Assembly: GCA_019752015.1 (NCBI GenBank)
Contig: JAIEMQ010000025.1
Coordinates: 1-64,000, forward strand
Reading direction: 5' to 3'
Length of the DNA: 64,000 nucleotides
Source of the DNA: Cyanobacteriota bacterium
GTDB taxonomy: Bacteria > Acidobacteriota > Vicinamibacteria > Vicinamibacterales > UBA2999
The notes beneath the pieces are model-generated. The model was given only the letters and a program-made list of their open reading frames with translations, ran no database searches and was not told the origin of the DNA. The position numbers and the translations under genes were made by a program. This document shows positions 27,324 through 35,621 of this stretch, in pieces (positions within the stretch are counted from its first letter, which is position 1; the number at the start of each line of letters is the position of its first letter).

Positions 27324-28520
27324 CTATCGAGTGTGATCGAAACGAAACACCGCCGCGATGATCCAGAGGTGTTGGGTTGGCGTCAGGACGCCGTCGCGGT
27401 CGGTGAAGAACCCGCCTTGCGCTCCGGTGGAGTTGTCGACGCGGTATTCGAGCTTGAGGCTCGTGCCGGTCGACTTGAACGCGGTGCGGTATTCGACCGT
27501 ACCGGTGAACGCGGTCACCGTCTGTTCGGCAAGCGTCCACCGGCCCGACGAGTCATGGGCGATCTCGGGACGCAGGGCGACGCGCCAGGGTCCGGACACG
27601 CGCCACTGCATCGGCAACTGCGCGGCGATCCACCACGCGCGCGGGCCGGCCTCCGCAACCGCTTCGGTTGCGACGTGACCGTTGAAGGCAAACACGAATC
27701 GATCGGTCTTGTGTTCGACAATCGAGTCCGCGATCATCCGCCACTTGCCGAACGCGGTGTCCGCCTGGTGCGGTCCGGCCATCACGGTCTGCTTGAAGGT
27801 GACGCGAGGAGAGACGGCGGTGGCCACTTGCGCGCCGACACTGGGCACCGCGTTCGCCTTGGCCAGATGCCAGTAGCCGTTGACGACGAAGCCGGTGAGG
27901 GTGGTCCGATCCGTGAGCGGATACGCGGCATTGACGCCGAGCATCAGGTACGGCGTGAAGTCCGCACCCCAGGGCCGCGTGTAGTTGAAGTTGTCGCGCG
28001 CGTACAGCGAGTCGTAGCCGATCAGGCTGGAGAAGATCCCTGCCTGCACGGTCAGCCCGTTGCCGGCGCCGGCGAGATACGACACGCTCGCCGGCCCCAG
28101 ATGGCGCAGCCAGGCCGATCCACCGAGCGGCGGCGCGGTCGCTGAGAAACCAAAAATCTCGTCGTCCTTGCCGGTCTGCAGCGTGACCTCCCCGCCCCAC
28201 CGCGAGGCCGGCGAGGCCGGCCGCCGGGCGTAGATCGCCGCCATGTTGACGACCGGATCGTTGAGGTGCCGGGTCGTGCCCCGGCTGCGAAACTCGCCGT
28301 TGAACGGATCGTTCGGCGCGAACAGGTAACCAAGATCGGCGAAGCCGCCGTAGGTCCACGGCGCGGATTGCGCGTGCGCGCCGCGCGCACAGCACAGCGT
28401 CACGATCAACATCAGCGCGACGATGATCCAGCCGGCCGACACCCATCGCCCGGCGGGCGCATCGGCCTGCCGGCCTCTGCGCTCCGCCGGCGGCACCGGA
28501 TCCCGATCGTCGATCTCCAT
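27324..28520 (-). CDS. Putative outer-membrane porin (OmpL/BBP2-like) at the head of the kdp operon
   Basis: A 398-residue protein with an unusually long hydrophilic N-terminus before the signal helix (WIIVALMLIVTLCCARGAHAQ). A beta-barrel pattern follows (YGGFADLGYLFAPNDPFNGE, FSSLIGYDSLYARDNFNYTR, TGFVVNGYWHLAKAN) and a C-terminal strand ends in FRF plus DHTR. The ARDNFNYTRPWG segment is typical of the bbp2 outer-membrane family. A start nearer the signal helix is possible. It leads a tight run of porin, micro-ORF, kdpF, kdpA, kdpC and kdpB, so it probably helps bring K+ across the outer membrane when Kdp is induced. Confidence 0.75.
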   Translation of the reverse strand: MEIDDRDPVPPAERRGRQADAPAGRWVSAGWIIVALMLIVTLCCARGAHAQSAPWTYGGFADLGYLFAPNDPFNGEFRSRGTTRHLNDPVVNMAAIYARRPASPASRWGGEVTLQTGKDDEIFGFSATAPPLGGSAWLRHLGPASVSYLAGAGNGLTVQAGIFSSLIGYDSLYARDNFNYTRPWGADFTPYLMLGVNAAYPLTDRTTLTGFVVNGYWHLAKANAVPSVGAQVATAVSPRVTFKQTVMAGPHQADTAFGKWRMIADSIVEHKTDRFVFAFNGHVATEAVAEAGPRAWWIAAQLPMQWRVSGPWRVALRPEIAHDSSGRWTLAEQTVTAFTGTVEYRTAFKSTGTSLKLEYRVDNSTGAQGGFFTDRDGVLTPTQHLWIIAAVFRFDHTR

Positions 28521-28555
28521 GCCTCAACACTAGCGGTGCTGCCGATAAGCGAATC

Positions 28556-28587
28556 CACAAAGACTCATAAAGAGTTCGTAAAGCCGC
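28556..28587 (+). promoter_or_regulatory. Three direct repeats, candidate KdpE boxes for the divergent kdp promoters
   Basis: CACAAAGACT, CATAAAGAGTT and CGTAAAGCCG follow each other with 10- and 11-base spacing in the 102-base gap between the porin-kdp operon (minus) and kdpD-N (plus). The core CATAAAGAGT-CGTAAA is shared with 20595-20611. TAAGAT at 28611-28616 is a candidate -10 for kdpD-N, leaving six bases to its ATG. Confidence 0.65.
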
Positions 28588-28622
28588 GGCGGCGCGCGCG
28601 ATCGCGGCGCTAAGATGCGGTC

Positions 28623-29759
28623 ATGGCGGAGCCGGTGCGGCCGAGCGGCGAACAGGTGCTCGCGAAACTGCAGGGCGAAACCGGCGCCCGGTTACGCCTC
28701 TATATCGGCGCGGCGCCCGGGGTCGGCAAGACCTGCGCCATGCTCGAGGATGCGCACCGTCTGAAGCGCGACGGCATCGACGTGGTCATCGGCGTGATCG
28801 AGACGCACGGTCGCGCCGACACGCAGGCCGCGATTGGCGGCCTGGAGACGGTCCCGGGCCGCCGCGTCGACTATCGCGGCGTCACGCTCCAGGAAATGGA
28901 CCTCGACGCGATCATCGCGCGCCATCCGGTGTTGTGCGTCGTCGACGAGCTCGCGCACACCAACGCGCCTGGCAGCCGGAACGCCAAGCGCCATCAGGAC
29001 GTGCGCGATTTGCTTGCCGCCGGCATCGGGGTGATGACCGCGGTGAACATCCAGCACCTTGAAACGCTGAATGACGCGGTGACGCGCGTCACCGGCATTC
29101 GCGTGCGCGAAACCGTTCCCGACACGTTCCTCGATCGCGCCGATGAGATCGTCAACGTCGACATCACCGTCGAAGAGCTGCACAGCCGCCTGAAACGGGG
29201 CCAGGTGTATACCGCCGACAAAGTCGAACAGGCCCTCGCCAATTTTTTCAAGGAGACGAACATCGCCACCCTGCGCGAGCTGGCGCTGCGTGCGGTCGCG
29301 GATGAAGTCGGCGATCGCGCGGCGTGGCGGCGGCAGCGCGAAGGGCTCGAACCCGCGCTGATTCCCGAGCGGGTCATGGTCTGCCTCAGCTCGTCGACCC
29401 AGGCGGCGCGGGTGCTCCGCGCCGGCGCGCGGGTCGCCGGCCGCCTCGGCGCGCGCTGGTACGCCGTCTACGTCGAAACACCACGGGAGGCGCCGGGCCG
29501 CATCCGGCAGGCCGATCGCGACGCGCTGCACCGCAACCTGCAGCTCGCCGAATCCCTCGGCGCCACCGTCGTACGGGTCAAGGCCGATCGGCCCGCCGAT
29601 GGCCTGATCGCGTTCGCGCAGCGAGAGGGCATCACGCACGTCGTCTTCGGGCAGACCGCGCGGTCGCGTTGGGAGATTGTCTGGAAGGGTTCGATCCTGA
29701 ACCGCTTTCTGGAAGAGGTGCAGGATGCGGCGGTGCAGGTGGTGCCGATGAGCGCGTGA
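28623..29759 (+). CDS. kdpD: KdpD N-terminal half: cytoplasmic sensor plus USP domain
   Basis: A 378-residue soluble protein equal to the N-terminal part of KdpD. KdpD sensor domain (about 20-230): Walker A GAAPGVGKT, CVVDELAHTNAPGSRNAKRH as the Walker B region, then NIQHLETLNDAV and VPDTFLDRADEIVNVD. Universal-stress-like domain (about 245-375): RVMVCLSSSTQAARVLRAG to HVVFGQTARSRW. It ends there, with no membrane helices or kinase domain. Those are encoded at 20669, on the other side of the kdp operon. It likely modulates that kinase in trans. Convergent with pit. Confidence 0.92.
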   Translation: MAEPVRPSGEQVLAKLQGETGARLRLYIGAAPGVGKTCAMLEDAHRLKRDGIDVVIGVIETHGRADTQAAIGGLETVPGRRVDYRGVTLQEMDLDAIIARHPVLCVVDELAHTNAPGSRNAKRHQDVRDLLAAGIGVMTAVNIQHLETLNDAVTRVTGIRVRETVPDTFLDRADEIVNVDITVEELHSRLKRGQVYTADKVEQALANFFKETNIATLRELALRAVADEVGDRAAWRRQREGLEPALIPERVMVCLSSSTQAARVLRAGARVAGRLGARWYAVYVETPREAPGRIRQADRDALHRNLQLAESLGATVVRVKADRPADGLIAFAQREGITHVVFGQTARSRWEIVWKGSILNRFLEEVQDAAVQVVPMSA

Positions 29760-30755
29760 CTACGGAAGGCCCGCGAACCAGAAGATGTAGAACATGCCGG
29801 CCGCGATCACCGCCGATGCGGGAATCGTCAGCACCCACGCCCAGACGATCTGACCGGCGACGCCCCAGCGCACCGCGGACAGGCGGCGCGTCGTTCCGAC
29901 GCCGATGATCGCGCCGGTGATTGTGTGCGTGGTGCTGACCGGCACGCCGAGCGACGTGGCGGTGAACAGTGACACCGCGCCGGCCGTCTCGGCGGCGAAT
30001 CCACCCACCGGCTGCAGGCGTGTGATCTTCGATCCCATCGTGTGGATGATGCGCCATCCGCCGGACAGCGTGCCGAGTGAGATCGCGCTGTACGCGGCCA
30101 TCTCGACCCAGAACGGAATCGTGAATTCGTGGATGTAGCCCGCCGCAAACAACGCGCCGGCAATGATCCCCATGGTCTTCTGCGCGTCGTTGGCGCCGTG
30201 ACCAAGGCTGTAGAGCGCCGCCGACACCAGCTGCAGCTTGCGGAAGTAGCGATCGACGCGCGACGGCGCGAACGGCCGCATCACCCACATGATCAGGACC
30301 ATGAACACAAAGCCGAGCGCGAAGCCGATCAGCGGCGCCAGCACGATGAAGATCAGCGTCTTGGTCCAGCCGCCCGGAATCAGCGAAGCCACCCCCGCCT
30401 TGGCGATCGCCGCGCCGGCATACGCGCCAATCAGCGCATGCGATGAGCTGGTCGGCAGGCCGTAATACCAGGTGATCAGATCCCAGACGATCGCGCCGAT
30501 CAGGCCGGCGAGAATCACCGACGAGGTCACGACCTTGATGTCGATCATCCCCGAGCCGACGGTCCTGGCCACCGCGGTGCCGAAAATGAACGCCGCCGCG
30601 AAATTGAAGAAGGCCGCCCACAGCACCGCCTGCCCCGGCGACAACACGCGCGTGGACACCACGGTGGCAATGGAATTGGCAGCGTCGTGGAAGCCGTTGA
30701 TGTAATCGAAGACCAGCGCGACCACGACGACGAGGATGACGAGAGCGAGGTCCAC
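29760..30755 (-). CDS. pit: Inorganic phosphate transporter PiT
   Basis: A 331-residue membrane transporter of the PiT family. Paired family signatures are FDYINGFHDAANSIATVVST (N-terminal) and SLGHGANDAQKTMGIIAG (C-terminal), with GLPTSSSHALIGAYAG and LGVPVSTTHTITGAIIGVG as the internal duplicated TM motifs. It moves metal-phosphate with protons. It lies 6 bases after a DUF47 PhoU-like gene, the usual Pit partner. Confidence 0.94.
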   Translation of the reverse strand: MDLALVILVVVVALVFDYINGFHDAANSIATVVSTRVLSPGQAVLWAAFFNFAAAFIFGTAVARTVGSGMIDIKVVTSSVILAGLIGAIVWDLITWYYGLPTSSSHALIGAYAGAAIAKAGVASLIPGGWTKTLIFIVLAPLIGFALGFVFMVLIMWVMRPFAPSRVDRYFRKLQLVSAALYSLGHGANDAQKTMGIIAGALFAAGYIHEFTIPFWVEMAAYSAISLGTLSGGWRIIHTMGSKITRLQPVGGFAAETAGAVSLFTATSLGVPVSTTHTITGAIIGVGTTRRLSAVRWGVAGQIVWAWVLTIPASAVIAAGMFYIFWFAGLP

Positions 30756-30761
30756 CCGACG

Positions 30762-31379
30762 CTATCCGTGCTTGACGACAACGCTCTCGAGCACGTTGGC
30801 GCAGTCCTCACAGCGGTCGGTGGCTTCTTCGAGCAGATCGAGGACCTCTTTCCACTTGATCACGGTGATGGCGTCCTTCTCTTCCTCGAACAACCGGCGC
30901 AGTGATTCGTCGTGGATGTCGTCGGCGGCGTTTTCGAGCCGATTCACTTCGACCGCGAGCTGATGGACGTCCGTCTTCCGCTCGAGCGCTTCGACGGCGA
31001 CCTTGACCTGCATCGCCGACTGCCAGGTCAGCGAGGCCAGCTCACGCGCGCCGTAACGCAACTGCGTCATCCGGTAGCGCCGCGTCACGGCGGCGGCGGC
31101 ATCGATCGCATCCATCACGTCGTCAAGTGACTTGGCCAGCGCGTGAATGTCCTCGCGATCGATCGGCGTCACGAACGTCTGGTTGAGGCGCTGGATGATG
31201 TTGTGGGTCAGCGCGTCGCACTCCGATTCAATTTGCTTGATCTGCAGGGCGGTGTCCCACGCCGGCGGGTCGGACGCCAGCATGCGTTCGAGCAAGGTCG
31301 CGCCCGACACGATGCGATCGGCGAGCACGATGAAGTCGGCGAAGAACTTTTCTTCTTTGGGAATCAGGCGGAAACGCAC
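30762..31379 (-). CDS. DUF47 PhoU-like Pit accessory protein
   Basis: A 205-residue all-helical protein of the DUF47/PhoU_div type (MRFRLIPKEEKFFADF start, QIKQIESECDALTHNIIQRL, TPIDREDIHALAKSLDDVMD, VIKWKEVLDLLEEATDRCED). Members sit next to PiT transporters and are thought to regulate them. Start is GTG at 31379, preceded 7 bases upstream by a -10-like CATACT and by the 11-bp repeats at 31392-31424. Confidence 0.9.
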   Translation of the reverse strand: MRFRLIPKEEKFFADFIVLADRIVSGATLLERMLASDPPAWDTALQIKQIESECDALTHNIIQRLNQTFVTPIDREDIHALAKSLDDVMDAIDAAAAVTRRYRMTQLRYGARELASLTWQSAMQVKVAVEALERKTDVHQLAVEVNRLENAADDIHDESLRRLFEEEKDAITVIKWKEVLDLLEEATDRCEDCANVLESVVVKHG

Positions 31380-31391
31380 GGGGCAGAGTAT

Positions 31392-31424
31392 GTCACACCG
31401 ACGTCACATTGTCGTTACAACAAC
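31392..31424 (-). promoter_or_regulatory. Pho-box-like triple 11-bp repeat between pit and the TonB receptor
   Basis: GTCACACCGAC, GTCACATTGTC and GTTACAACAAC follow with an exact 11-base period. PhoB binds tandem 11-base units containing GTCA. The array lies 12 bases before the PhoU-like GTG and about 107 bases before the divergent TonB receptor. The rest of the 151-base gap holds GC-rich sequence and a -10-like TACGTT at 31518-31523 for the receptor. Confidence 0.65.
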
Positions 31425-31530
31425 GTCGCCTGCCAGCCACCCGGCCGGAGGCCGGGCACGAAACGCTGTTTTCATGAAATTAACGATCACGTCATAAGGC
31501 CGAGGGCCGCGCCTGGGTACGTTTGCCTCC

Positions 31531-34500
31531 ATGCACGCTATCCGAATCCTTCTTGTCCTCTCCGCGGTCACGGCCATGCCGCTGTCCGCACTGGCGCAGC
31601 AAACCGAATCCCGTATCACCGGCAAGGTCGTGGACCAGAGCCAGGGCACGCTGCCGGGCGTCACCGTCACCGTCACCTCGAAGGCCACCGGCGCCGCGCG
31701 CACGGCGGTCACCGATGGTGAGGGCAACTATGCCGTCACCAACCTCGGCCCCGGCACTTACACGGTGCTGGTTGAACTCGCTGGTTTCGCGCCGAAGACG
31801 CGCGACGTGGTCCTCGGTGTCGGCCAGATGGAGCGCGTCGAAGTCGAGCTCGGTGTGGCGCAGTTGACAGAACAAGTCGTCGTCAACGCCGACGCACCGG
31901 TCCTCGACCTCTCGTCGGCAAGAATCGGCGTGAACGTTTCGCCGGAGGAAGTCGAAAACCTCCCCGTCAACGGCCGGAACTTCGCCAACCTGATGACGCT
32001 GGCGACCGGCGCGACCAGCGATGGCAACGGCGGATGGGCGTCAGTTCGTTTCAACGGCAAGTCGAATCAGCAGAACTACCTGAATTACGACGGCGTCGAC
32101 GGCACCTACGTGTGGGATGCGAGCCCCGGCTATCTGAACTCGACCGGCTCGCAGTTCCGCCTGCAGACGTCGATGGAATCGGTCGCCGAGTTCCGCGTCA
32201 ACTCGGGTCTCGCACCCGCCGAGAGCGGCCTGGGCGCCGGCGGCAACATCACGGTCGTCAGCAAGAGCGGCAGCAACAACTATCGCGGTTCGCTGTTCGA
32301 CTACCTCCGTAACGACGCCCTCGACGCGGCCTCGAAATACATCGGCGCCGACGGCCGCCAGGAAGCGAAGCAGCCGCTCGATCTCAACCAGTTCGGCGGC
32401 TCGATCGGCGGTCCGCTCAAGTCGAACAAGTCGTTCTTCTTTTTCAGCTTCGAGGGCCTGCGCCAGACCACCGGCCTCACCTTCACCGAAGCGGTGCCCA
32501 GCGACGAGGCCATTCGCCGCGTCCTCGCCGGCGAACCGGTTGGCAGCGGCGCCGGTCAGAGTGCCGATCGCACGCGCCTGGTCGCTCCTCTCCTCGCAGG
32601 CTTTCCGCGCGCGACGGCGGCAACGGCCAATCCGCTCGTCGGTCTCGCCACGCTGAGCAGCGCGGCGACCCAGGCCGAGAACACGCTGTCGTTCCGCGTC
32701 GATCATCGCTTCAACGATCGGCAGTCGTTCTACCTTCGCTATTTGTTCAGCGACGGCGAGATCGACACCCCGGATCGCACCGTGACGGCGCGCCGGGTCC
32801 GCGCCAAACAGCGGCCGAAGAACTTCGTGTTCAATCACCAGTCGGTCGCGGGCAGCAACCTCGTCAACGAGCTCAAGGTCGGCTACAACGCGCCGCAGAC
32901 CAGCGCCGCGGCGTTCAGCAACCAGGCCGGCTACGACCCGATCGGCGTCTCGCTGTCAGGGACGTTCACCTCGTCCTCGATCGACGCGCGCGGCACGACC
33001 GGCATCGCGCGCAGCGGCCTGTTGATTCGCGCCTCATCCGCGTCGACGACAACGGGCTCGCTCTTCGACCCGGTGTCGCTGTCGATCAACAACGCCACGA
33101 CCTGGACGCGCGGCAGCCACACCCTCAAGGGCGGTTTCGAGTACCGGAAGATCCAGTCGGACTTCCAGTTCCTCGGCAGCACTGAAATCACCTACAACAG
33201 CATCAACGACTTCATCGATAACCGCCCGGCGGCAGTGGCCGTCGCCGTGGACTCGCCGATCTTCAAGCCGCAGCAGTTCTACGCGATCGGGTTCGTGCAG
33301 GACTCGTGGATGGCGGCCGATCGGCTGACGCTCGACCTGGGCCTGCGCTACGACTATTACTCGGTCGTCAAGGAAGCCGACGGCCGCGCCCGGCCCTTCT
33401 TCGTCGAGGACAACGCGTTCGCCCCGGACGGAGCTCCTTTCTACGACGCGGACAAGAACAACGTCTCGCCGCGCGTCTCGGCTGCGTATGAGATCAACGA
33501 CAAGACGGCGCTGCGCGCCGGCTTCGGTTTCTTCTACGGACCCGGCCAGTTCGAAGATCGCATCCAGCCGATCGAAAACTACATCGAGCGCCGCCGCGTC
33601 CAGCAGGCCGACGTCGCCAGCAACGGGTTGCAGTATCCGGTGTCCTCGTCGCAGCTTGCGAACCTGTTGTCGATTCGCGGCTACACGCGTCGCTACCCGA
33701 ACGAATACAACGTGCAGTACGGGGTCAGCCTGTCGCGCGCATTGCCCGGCGCGGTCAACTTCACCGTCGGCTACACCGGCAGCCAGGGCAAGGACATGTT
33801 CCTGCGCGGCGTCGGCAACACCCTCAACGTCAGCACGCGCGCGCGTCCGGTGCCGGGCTACGGCCAGATCGATTACAAGACCGCCGGCTGCGTCGATGGC
33901 TTGACCATTGCCGGTTCCCCGGTCTCGGGATGCGGCTACGCGACGTATGACGCGCTGCAGGTGAGCGCGACGCGCCGGTTCCAATCGGGCTTCACCGGCG
34001 GGTTCCAGTACCAGTTGTCGCGCAACCGCGGCACGACGCAGGGTTCGAACGAAGCGGGGACCGCGCAGAACACGTTCGACTACCAGAGCGAGTACGGCAT
34101 CAACCCGCAGGACATCCCCCACACGGTCAACGGCTCGCTGGTCTACCTGATTCCGGGCAGCGGCTGGCTGACCGGCGGCTGGCGCGTCGGCGGCATCGTC
34201 AACGCCCGCAGCGGCGTGCCCATCAACGTCGTGATGTCGCGACCCGACAATGTCACCGTCAACGGCGTGACCGTCACGAACATCCCCGGCGGCAACAGCC
34301 GCGGCACGCAGCGTCCGGATCTGGTTTCCGGCGTGGATCCGTACCTCAAGAACGGCGTGCGCTGGCTCAACCCGGCCGCGTTTGCGACGCCGCAGCCGGG
34401 CACGTTCGGAAACTTGCCGCGCAACTTCCTGCGCGGACCCGCGTTCTGGCAGGCGGACCTGATGCTCAGCAAGGACTTCAGGTTCAGGTCGAATCAGGGA

Positions 34501-34704
34501 CTGCAGCTGCGCGTGGAGATGTTCAACATCGCGAATCGCCTGAATTATGAGAATCCCGCGGCGACGCTGCCCAATGGCACGCCCGGGGCGCCGATCACCG
34601 ATGCCCAGGCCGGCACTTTCGGCTACATGCTCGGGCCGCTCAACCGGACGGTCGGGCTCGGCACGGCGCGCCAGACGCAGATTTCGCTCCGATACATTTT
34701 TTGA
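31531..34704 (+). CDS. TonB-dependent receptor with carboxypeptidase-regulatory domain
   Basis: A 1057-residue outer-membrane protein with a signal peptide ending SALAQ. A CarboxypepD_reg-like domain (about 28-110: ITGKVVDQSQGTLPGVTVTV, LGPGTYTVLVELAGF) is followed by a plug (LPVNGRNFANLMTLATGA) and a large barrel ending in the usual aromatic residue (SLRYIF). It belongs to the Oar-like receptors abundant in Acidobacteria. The ligand is unknown. It diverges from the pit/PhoU-like pair across a Pho-box-like array, which hints at phosphorus-linked uptake. TACGTT lies 7 bases before the ATG, so the leader is very short. Confidence 0.88.
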   Translation: MHAIRILLVLSAVTAMPLSALAQQTESRITGKVVDQSQGTLPGVTVTVTSKATGAARTAVTDGEGNYAVTNLGPGTYTVLVELAGFAPKTRDVVLGVGQMERVEVELGVAQLTEQVVVNADAPVLDLSSARIGVNVSPEEVENLPVNGRNFANLMTLATGATSDGNGGWASVRFNGKSNQQNYLNYDGVDGTYVWDASPGYLNSTGSQFRLQTSMESVAEFRVNSGLAPAESGLGAGGNITVVSKSGSNNYRGSLFDYLRNDALDAASKYIGADGRQEAKQPLDLNQFGGSIGGPLKSNKSFFFFSFEGLRQTTGLTFTEAVPSDEAIRRVLAGEPVGSGAGQSADRTRLVAPLLAGFPRATAATANPLVGLATLSSAATQAENTLSFRVDHRFNDRQSFYLRYLFSDGEIDTPDRTVTARRVRAKQRPKNFVFNHQSVAGSNLVNELKVGYNAPQTSAAAFSNQAGYDPIGVSLSGTFTSSSIDARGTTGIARSGLLIRASSASTTTGSLFDPVSLSINNATTWTRGSHTLKGGFEYRKIQSDFQFLGSTEITYNSINDFIDNRPAAVAVAVDSPIFKPQQFYAIGFVQDSWMAADRLTLDLGLRYDYYSVVKEADGRARPFFVEDNAFAPDGAPFYDADKNNVSPRVSAAYEINDKTALRAGFGFFYGPGQFEDRIQPIENYIERRRVQQADVASNGLQYPVSSSQLANLLSIRGYTRRYPNEYNVQYGVSLSRALPGAVNFTVGYTGSQGKDMFLRGVGNTLNVSTRARPVPGYGQIDYKTAGCVDGLTIAGSPVSGCGYATYDALQVSATRRFQSGFTGGFQYQLSRNRGTTQGSNEAGTAQNTFDYQSEYGINPQDIPHTVNGSLVYLIPGSGWLTGGWRVGGIVNARSGVPINVVMSRPDNVTVNGVTVTNIPGGNSRGTQRPDLVSGVDPYLKNGVRWLNPAAFATPQPGTFGNLPRNFLRGPAFWQADLMLSKDFRFRSNQGLQLRVEMFNIANRLNYENPAATLPNGTPGAPITDAQAGTFGYMLGPLNRTVGLGTARQTQISLRYIF

Positions 34705-34730
34705 GGGATGATTAGGGCCAGAGGAGATCT

Positions 34731-35243
34731 ATGACCCGCATCATTTCCGTTCTCGCACTCGCAGGTTTGGCCGGCACCGTCAGCCTGTCGGCACAGATGA
34801 AGCACGTCGACCTCAAGGACGCCAAGGGCAATTCCGTCGGCATGGCGATGGTCTCGCCGGTCAAGGGCGGCGGCGTCTCGATCGATCTCGACGTCAAGGG
34901 CCTGCCGCCGGGCGAGCATGCGCTGCACTTCCACGCGGTCCCCAAGTGCGAAGGGCCCGACTTCACGAGCGCGGGCGGCCACTTCAACCCCGCGAACAAG
35001 AAGCACGGCATGCAGAACCCTGAGGGTGCGCACGCCGGCGACATGATGAACTTCACGGTCGACGCCAAGGGCAACGCCAAGACGACGATCACCAACAAGA
35101 ACGTGACGATGGGCGCCGAGCCGAATTCGCTCTACACCAACGGCGGCACGGCGCTGATGATTCACGCGGCGGCCGACGACATGAAGACCGATCCGTCGGG
35201 CAACGCCGGCGGGCGCATCGCCTGCGGCGGCATCACGAAGTAG
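34731..35243 (+). CDS. sodC: Exported Cu/Zn superoxide dismutase
   Basis: A 170-residue enzyme that dismutes superoxide in the periplasm. Signal peptide to about residue 22. Copper and zinc ligands are visible in LHFHAVPKCE, GGHFNPANKKHG and EGAHAGDM, and a further copper His in MIHAAADD. The disulfide pair is in HAVPKCEG and GRIACGG. AGAGGAGAT just upstream is a strong ribosome site. It lies 26 bases after the TonB receptor and may share its transcript. A strong hairpin follows. Confidence 0.94.
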   Translation: MTRIISVLALAGLAGTVSLSAQMKHVDLKDAKGNSVGMAMVSPVKGGGVSIDLDVKGLPPGEHALHFHAVPKCEGPDFTSAGGHFNPANKKHGMQNPEGAHAGDMMNFTVDAKGNAKTTITNKNVTMGAEPNSLYTNGGTALMIHAAADDMKTDPSGNAGGRIACGGITK

Positions 35244-35261
35244 CAAGCTCGAGCGTTCGAG

Positions 35262-35293
35262 GTGATGGGCGTGTCGACACGACCGCCCATCAC
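35262..35293 (+). terminator. Hairpin after sodC
   Basis: GTGATGGGCG and CGCCCATCAC form a perfect 10-bp stem around a 12-base loop containing TGTCGACA. No T-run follows, so termination is not certain. The rest of the gap to 35401 shows nothing clear. Confidence 0.5.
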
Positions 35294-35401
35294 GCATCAG
35301 TAGGCGCCATGAACTTTTTGCTCATCCGTACTGTCTTCTCACGGATTCGCTAACAAAAGCGGCGGCAGCTTTCTTGCCTTCATTGGGGCGAGGTGCTGCG
35401 C

Positions 35402-35614
35402 ATGAACACGACTGACTGGCATTTGCCGCTCCGGTGCCCTCACTGCGACGCAGAGGGCGGGCACCCTTTCAGCGTGCAGTCGAACTCGTCGAACGAGGTC
35501 ATCGTCACCGTCCGCTGTGACCAGTGCAAGCGCGAATGGAAACTCGAACGCGAAACGCCGATGCTGGCTCCGCGGCGCGATCAAGGAGTCGTGCCGGACG
35601 ACCCGGCCGAGTGA
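35402..35614 (+). CDS. Small zinc-ribbon-like protein
   Basis: A 70-residue protein with two Cys pairs, RCPHCDAEGG near residue 12 and RCDQCKREWKLE near residue 42, the spacing of a rubredoxin-like zinc ribbon. ATG at 35402 has GAGG 8 bases upstream; GTG at 35393 would add three residues. Function unknown. It converges on the MFS gene with 7 bases between stops. Confidence 0.6.
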   Translation: MNTTDWHLPLRCPHCDAEGGHPFSVQSNSSNEVIVTVRCDQCKREWKLERETPMLAPRRDQGVVPDDPAE

Positions 35615-35621
35615 TCAGCGC

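Noticed and set aside
31480-31500. Second Pho box close to the TonB receptor
   Set aside because: TCATGAAA and TCATAAGG are 20 bases apart and do not keep the 11-base phase.
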